A stretch of DNA of 64,000 bases from Flaviramulus basaltis. Lineage in GTDB: Bacteria > Bacteroidota > Bacteroidia > Flavobacteriales > Flavobacteriaceae. The stretch is taken from assembly GCF_900114265.1 (NCBI RefSeq), contig NZ_FPKV01000001.1, forward strand, positions 806,001 through 870,000, read 5' to 3'. The notes beneath the pieces are model-generated. The model saw only the letters and a list, made by a program, of their open reading frames with translations, did not search any database and had not been told where the DNA came from. The first letter of the stretch is position 1. Each line of letters opens with the position of its first letter. Positions 61,239-64,000 of the stretch are shown here, piece by piece. Position numbers and translations under genes: made by a program.

Positions 61239-63593
61239 ATGAATACGTTAATCAAAATTATTATAGTTTCAATTTTAGGAGTTTTATCAGCTCAAGCACA
61301 AAATAAAATTTCTGGATCTATTACAGAAAACAATTTACCACTAGAGTTCGCTAATGTTATATTGTATAACGAAACTTTAAAAGAAGTTATTACAGGAACC
61401 ATTTCTAATGAAAAAGGAGCATATATTTTTAACGATGTTGTAAACGGAAATTACTACATAGAAGTTTCAATGTTGGGATTCAAAACAAGGACATCTGATG
61501 CATTTCTATTAACAACAAACAAAACCTTAGACTTTTCTTTAAATGAAGAAACAGAATCTTTAGATGAAGTGGTTATAAAAAGTAAACGTCCAGTTATTAG
61601 GCAAACAGCCGAAAAGCTAATTGTAGATTTAGAAAAGTCTGAAATGATAAATTCAAACTTACAAGATGTTATGAAGCGAGTTCCTGGAGTTCTTGTAACC
61701 AATAATGGCATTAGCTATGCAGGACAAAGTAATATTAGAATTTTAATTGACGGAAAAACGACCGATTATATGGATATGGACACGCTACTTCGTGATATGC
61801 CTGCCGATAATATAGCAAGAGTAGAACTAATAGAACAACCAGGAGCAGAATTTGATGCTGAAGGTTCTGGGCCAATTATTAATATTATTTTAAAGAAAAA
61901 TGTAAAATTAGGAACACACGGAAATGTTGTTGGCTGGGTTGGTGAAGATGAAGGTTTTGAATATGGTACAAGCGCCTCAATTGCGAGTTATAAAAACAAA
62001 TTAAATTGGCAGGCAAGTATAGGTTATTCTAGTCCTACTTGGCGTGAAGATTTGTTTATTAAAAGAACCGTGAACAACGAAACATACAATCAAACTACAA
62101 TTGAGCCTTATAATCCACAAAGTATTAATGCAGGAGCTAGCGTGGATTATTATATTAACGAGAACCACTCTATAGGAATTGGAGTTAGAAGAAACACAAC
62201 AAACTCTGATAGGGTTTCCAAAAGTTCAAACATAATTACTAGCGAAACAACAACGGATTATTTGTTATCTAAAAATAATTATGATCGCGATCAAGTGGTT
62301 TTTAATGTTAATCCTTATTATGAGTTTAAAACAGAAGCTCATAAATTCACAGCCGATTTTAATTTTGTAGACTATTCTAACGATAATCTAAACACGATTT
62401 CTTCACTTTCTGGAAGTACTATTGCATACACAAACCAACGTTATTTACAAGATGGTGAATACCAAATTAAAACGTATAAAGTAGATTATACAAGAACCTT
62501 TTCTGAAGATTTTAAACTGAGCTTTGGCAGTAAATATTCGCAAGTAAATACAGATAGCGATTTAATGTCTTTTAGCCAAAACAATAGTGGAACCTTTAAT
62601 TTTGATGAAGATGCCAGCAATCGTTTTTTAGTAGACGAAAATATTTTTGCACTTTATTCTAAATTAAATTTAACCAAAGGAAAATGGTCTTTTTCTGGCG
62701 GATTGCGTTTTGAGGACAGCAATACAAAAGGAATATCTAGTAGTGATAATGAAACTAGAGAACGTAAAATTTCCAAAGTGTTTCCAAGCGCATCAGTAAG
62801 TAGAAAAATTGATAAAAGTTTAAGCGCAAGTGTGGCGTATAGTTATCGTATTAGACGCCCTAATTACAATACTTTAAATTCATTTGTAACGTATTATGAT
62901 CCGCTTTCATCTGATGTTGGAAACGAAAATTTAAAACCATCATTTACTAATAATTATCAATTTAATTTAACTTACGATGGACAACCTTTTTTTACGGTGG
63001 GTTATAGTGAAACAAAAGATGATATGTTTCAATTTATATCTCAAAATAATGAAACAGCCGAAATTATGCGAACAACAATTAATTTATCAGACAGCAAAAA
63101 TTGGAATTTTAGATTGTTTGGACCGTTAAGTTTTATAAAAGGCGTTGAAGGTTATACAGGTTTTATTGTGAATTATAATAAATTTGAATCTAACCCTAAC
63201 AACTTAAATTTACAAAAATGGAGTTTAATGTGGTTTACACAAGCTAGTTATGAGTTGCCTTGGAAAATTAATGCTGAAATAAGCGGAAACTATGGCACAG
63301 GTGCTTTAGAAGGTGGTATTGATGCAGAATGGTTTGCAGGATTAGATTTTTCTTTTGGAAAAAAGTTTTTAGACGAAAAGCTAAAAGTAAATTTAGGCTT
63401 TAATAAAATGCTTAATAGAGGTTTTGTTGGTGTTATTAATTATAACAATCTAGCAGCAGATATTGAAAGTAATGAGTCAAGACAAAATATTCAGTTAAGA
63501 GTATCCTATAGTTTTGGATCTAAATTCGGAAAGAATAAAAACCACAGAAACGCATCAGAAGAAGAGGAAAATAGAATTGATGATAATAATTAA
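61239..63593 (+). CDS. TonB-type outer-membrane beta-barrel protein (OMP_b-brl_3)
   Basis: A 784-residue exported protein: signal peptide (about 1-20, ending LSAQA), a CarboxypepD-regulatory-like domain (about 23-105, KISGSITENNLPLEFANVILYN), a plug-like region with DVMKRVPGVLVTNNGI and IARVELIEQPGAEFDAEGSGPIINI, then a barrel of the OMP_b-brl_3 kind. The C-terminus ends in an Asn/Glu/Asp-rich tail. It resembles TonB-dependent proteins of unknown substrate that sit beside sensor kinases in Flavobacteria. The following gene begins 15 bases downstream. Confidence 0.85.
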   Translation: MNTLIKIIIVSILGVLSAQAQNKISGSITENNLPLEFANVILYNETLKEVITGTISNEKGAYIFNDVVNGNYYIEVSMLGFKTRTSDAFLLTTNKTLDFSLNEETESLDEVVIKSKRPVIRQTAEKLIVDLEKSEMINSNLQDVMKRVPGVLVTNNGISYAGQSNIRILIDGKTTDYMDMDTLLRDMPADNIARVELIEQPGAEFDAEGSGPIINIILKKNVKLGTHGNVVGWVGEDEGFEYGTSASIASYKNKLNWQASIGYSSPTWREDLFIKRTVNNETYNQTTIEPYNPQSINAGASVDYYINENHSIGIGVRRNTTNSDRVSKSSNIITSETTTDYLLSKNNYDRDQVVFNVNPYYEFKTEAHKFTADFNFVDYSNDNLNTISSLSGSTIAYTNQRYLQDGEYQIKTYKVDYTRTFSEDFKLSFGSKYSQVNTDSDLMSFSQNNSGTFNFDEDASNRFLVDENIFALYSKLNLTKGKWSFSGGLRFEDSNTKGISSSDNETRERKISKVFPSASVSRKIDKSLSASVAYSYRIRRPNYNTLNSFVTYYDPLSSDVGNENLKPSFTNNYQFNLTYDGQPFFTVGYSETKDDMFQFISQNNETAEIMRTTINLSDSKNWNFRLFGPLSFIKGVEGYTGFIVNYNKFESNPNNLNLQKWSLMWFTQASYELPWKINAEISGNYGTGALEGGIDAEWFAGLDFSFGKKFLDEKLKVNLGFNKMLNRGFVGVINYNNLAADIESNESRQNIQLRVSYSFGSKFGKNKNHRNASEEEENRIDDNN

Positions 63594-63608
63594 TATGTTT
63601 GTGTTATT

Positions 63609-64000
63609 ATGAATACTAAACTCAATAAATCAGACTTTATAATTTTAGGTATCTATTTTATAGTCTCTTTCTCTTTACAAGGAAAAGACTATTATGATAG
63701 AGGCGCAATGCTGAAAGAATATCTTTTTGATTTTCCTTCTGAAGTAATTGCTATTTGCAGTATCATTTTTTTATATGTGTTTTGGTTAATTCCAAAGTTT
63801 GTAAACAAAAAAAAATATTTTTTATTTGGTGTTTTAGGATTGCTAATTTTAATTATTATTACTGCGTTTCAGTATACCGTTGGTTTTTGGTCTGGAGATA
63901 ACGACTGGAAAAATTTTCCAACTGGATTAGATTTTGTTTTTAAAATGATAGATAGAGGTACTTATCAAACAGCTTTTCCTTTTGCGTTATTTCTTACTAA
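63609..64000 (+). CDS. Membrane protein, partial (cut by the window end)
   Basis: An open frame of 130 codons begins with ATG, 15 bases after the TonB-type gene, and runs off the window without a stop. Three hydrophobic segments are visible: about 8-24 (SDFIILGIYFIVSFSL), 44-62 (VIAICSIIFLYVFWLI) and 70-88 (YFLFGVLGLLILIIITAF). This fits the membrane part of a larger protein. In Flavobacteria a LytS-type sensor histidine kinase often sits in such a place, but no catalytic part is present here, so this is inference only. Confidence 0.6.
   Translation, partial: MNTKLNKSDFIILGIYFIVSFSLQGKDYYDRGAMLKEYLFDFPSEVIAICSIIFLYVFWLIPKFVNKKKYFLFGVLGLLILIIITAFQYTVGFWSGDNDWKNFPTGLDFVFKMIDRGTYQTAFPFALFLT

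Noticed and set aside
1-64000. Possible mobile elements, prophage or CRISPR array.
   Set aside because: No transposase, integrase, repeat-spacer pattern or cas gene is visible anywhere. The gene content is core-like throughout.

Overview
The window is AT-rich bacterial chromosome from the Bacteroidetes, most likely the family Flavobacteriaceae. Three things point there: a type IX secretion (type B) sorting tail on the protein at 29295-30704, a -7 promoter element of the form TAnnTTTG upstream of many genes, and lineage-typical families (DUF4837, DUF4175, OMP_b-brl barrels, CarboxypepD-like TonB receptors). I see no phage, insertion sequence or CRISPR array. Almost everything is core chromosome.

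Layout. 1-6.6 kb: tatA, a DUF4837 lipoprotein, a LysM/SLT lytic transglycosylase, pgk, holB and an MFS transporter. 6.7-14.2 kb: an OmpH/Skp-like chaperone, a methyltransferase, mnmG, ybeY and a very large DUF4175 membrane/coiled-coil protein. mnmG is bracketed by two copies of the palindrome GTTCCACGTGGAAC, which matches the ParB site parS. 14.3-26.9 kb: gltX, a SanA-like protein, a small barrel, an SPFH protein, an acyltransferase-like protein, DUF1761, glnS, folB, tRNA-Cys, a LysE-type exporter, a DUF2807 protein, a YbjQ-like protein and rnr. Between rnr and rpiB lies a gene-free, very AT-rich stretch of about 0.6 kb with one exact DnaA box and several near matches. It is a candidate replication origin and sits 17 kb from the parS pair.

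27.5-34.5 kb: rpiB with a cation-efflux (CDF) gene and a GNAT gene, then an OmpA/T9SS-protein pair and an rnpA-DUF4349-S41 protease operon. 34.6-40.1 kb: a membrane-protein pseudogene broken by two frameshifts, a DUF1579-like protein, and an iron-uptake pair (PepSY protein and TonB-dependent siderophore receptor). 40.3-49.9 kb: an operon of MBL hydrolase, S8 protease and M1 aminopeptidase; then USP-SulP divergent from an NhaP-type antiporter.

49.9-60.6 kb: a co-directional alpha-glucan cluster (glgM-like glycosyltransferase, glgC, glgE, maltokinase, glgB, GH31). Together these encode a maltose-1-phosphate (GlgE) route to branched alpha-glucan, with an Actinobacteria-type synthase in place of classical GlgA. 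No trehalose synthase is present in the window. 61.2-64 kb: a TonB-type outer-membrane beta-barrel protein and the start of a membrane protein that runs off the end.

Several start sites were moved from the longest reading frame to an internal ATG, because the longer frame began with TTG inside a promoter or added residues in front of an obvious signal peptide. Four genes (methyltransferase, acyltransferase, rnpA, universal stress protein) appear to have genuine GTG or TTG starts.
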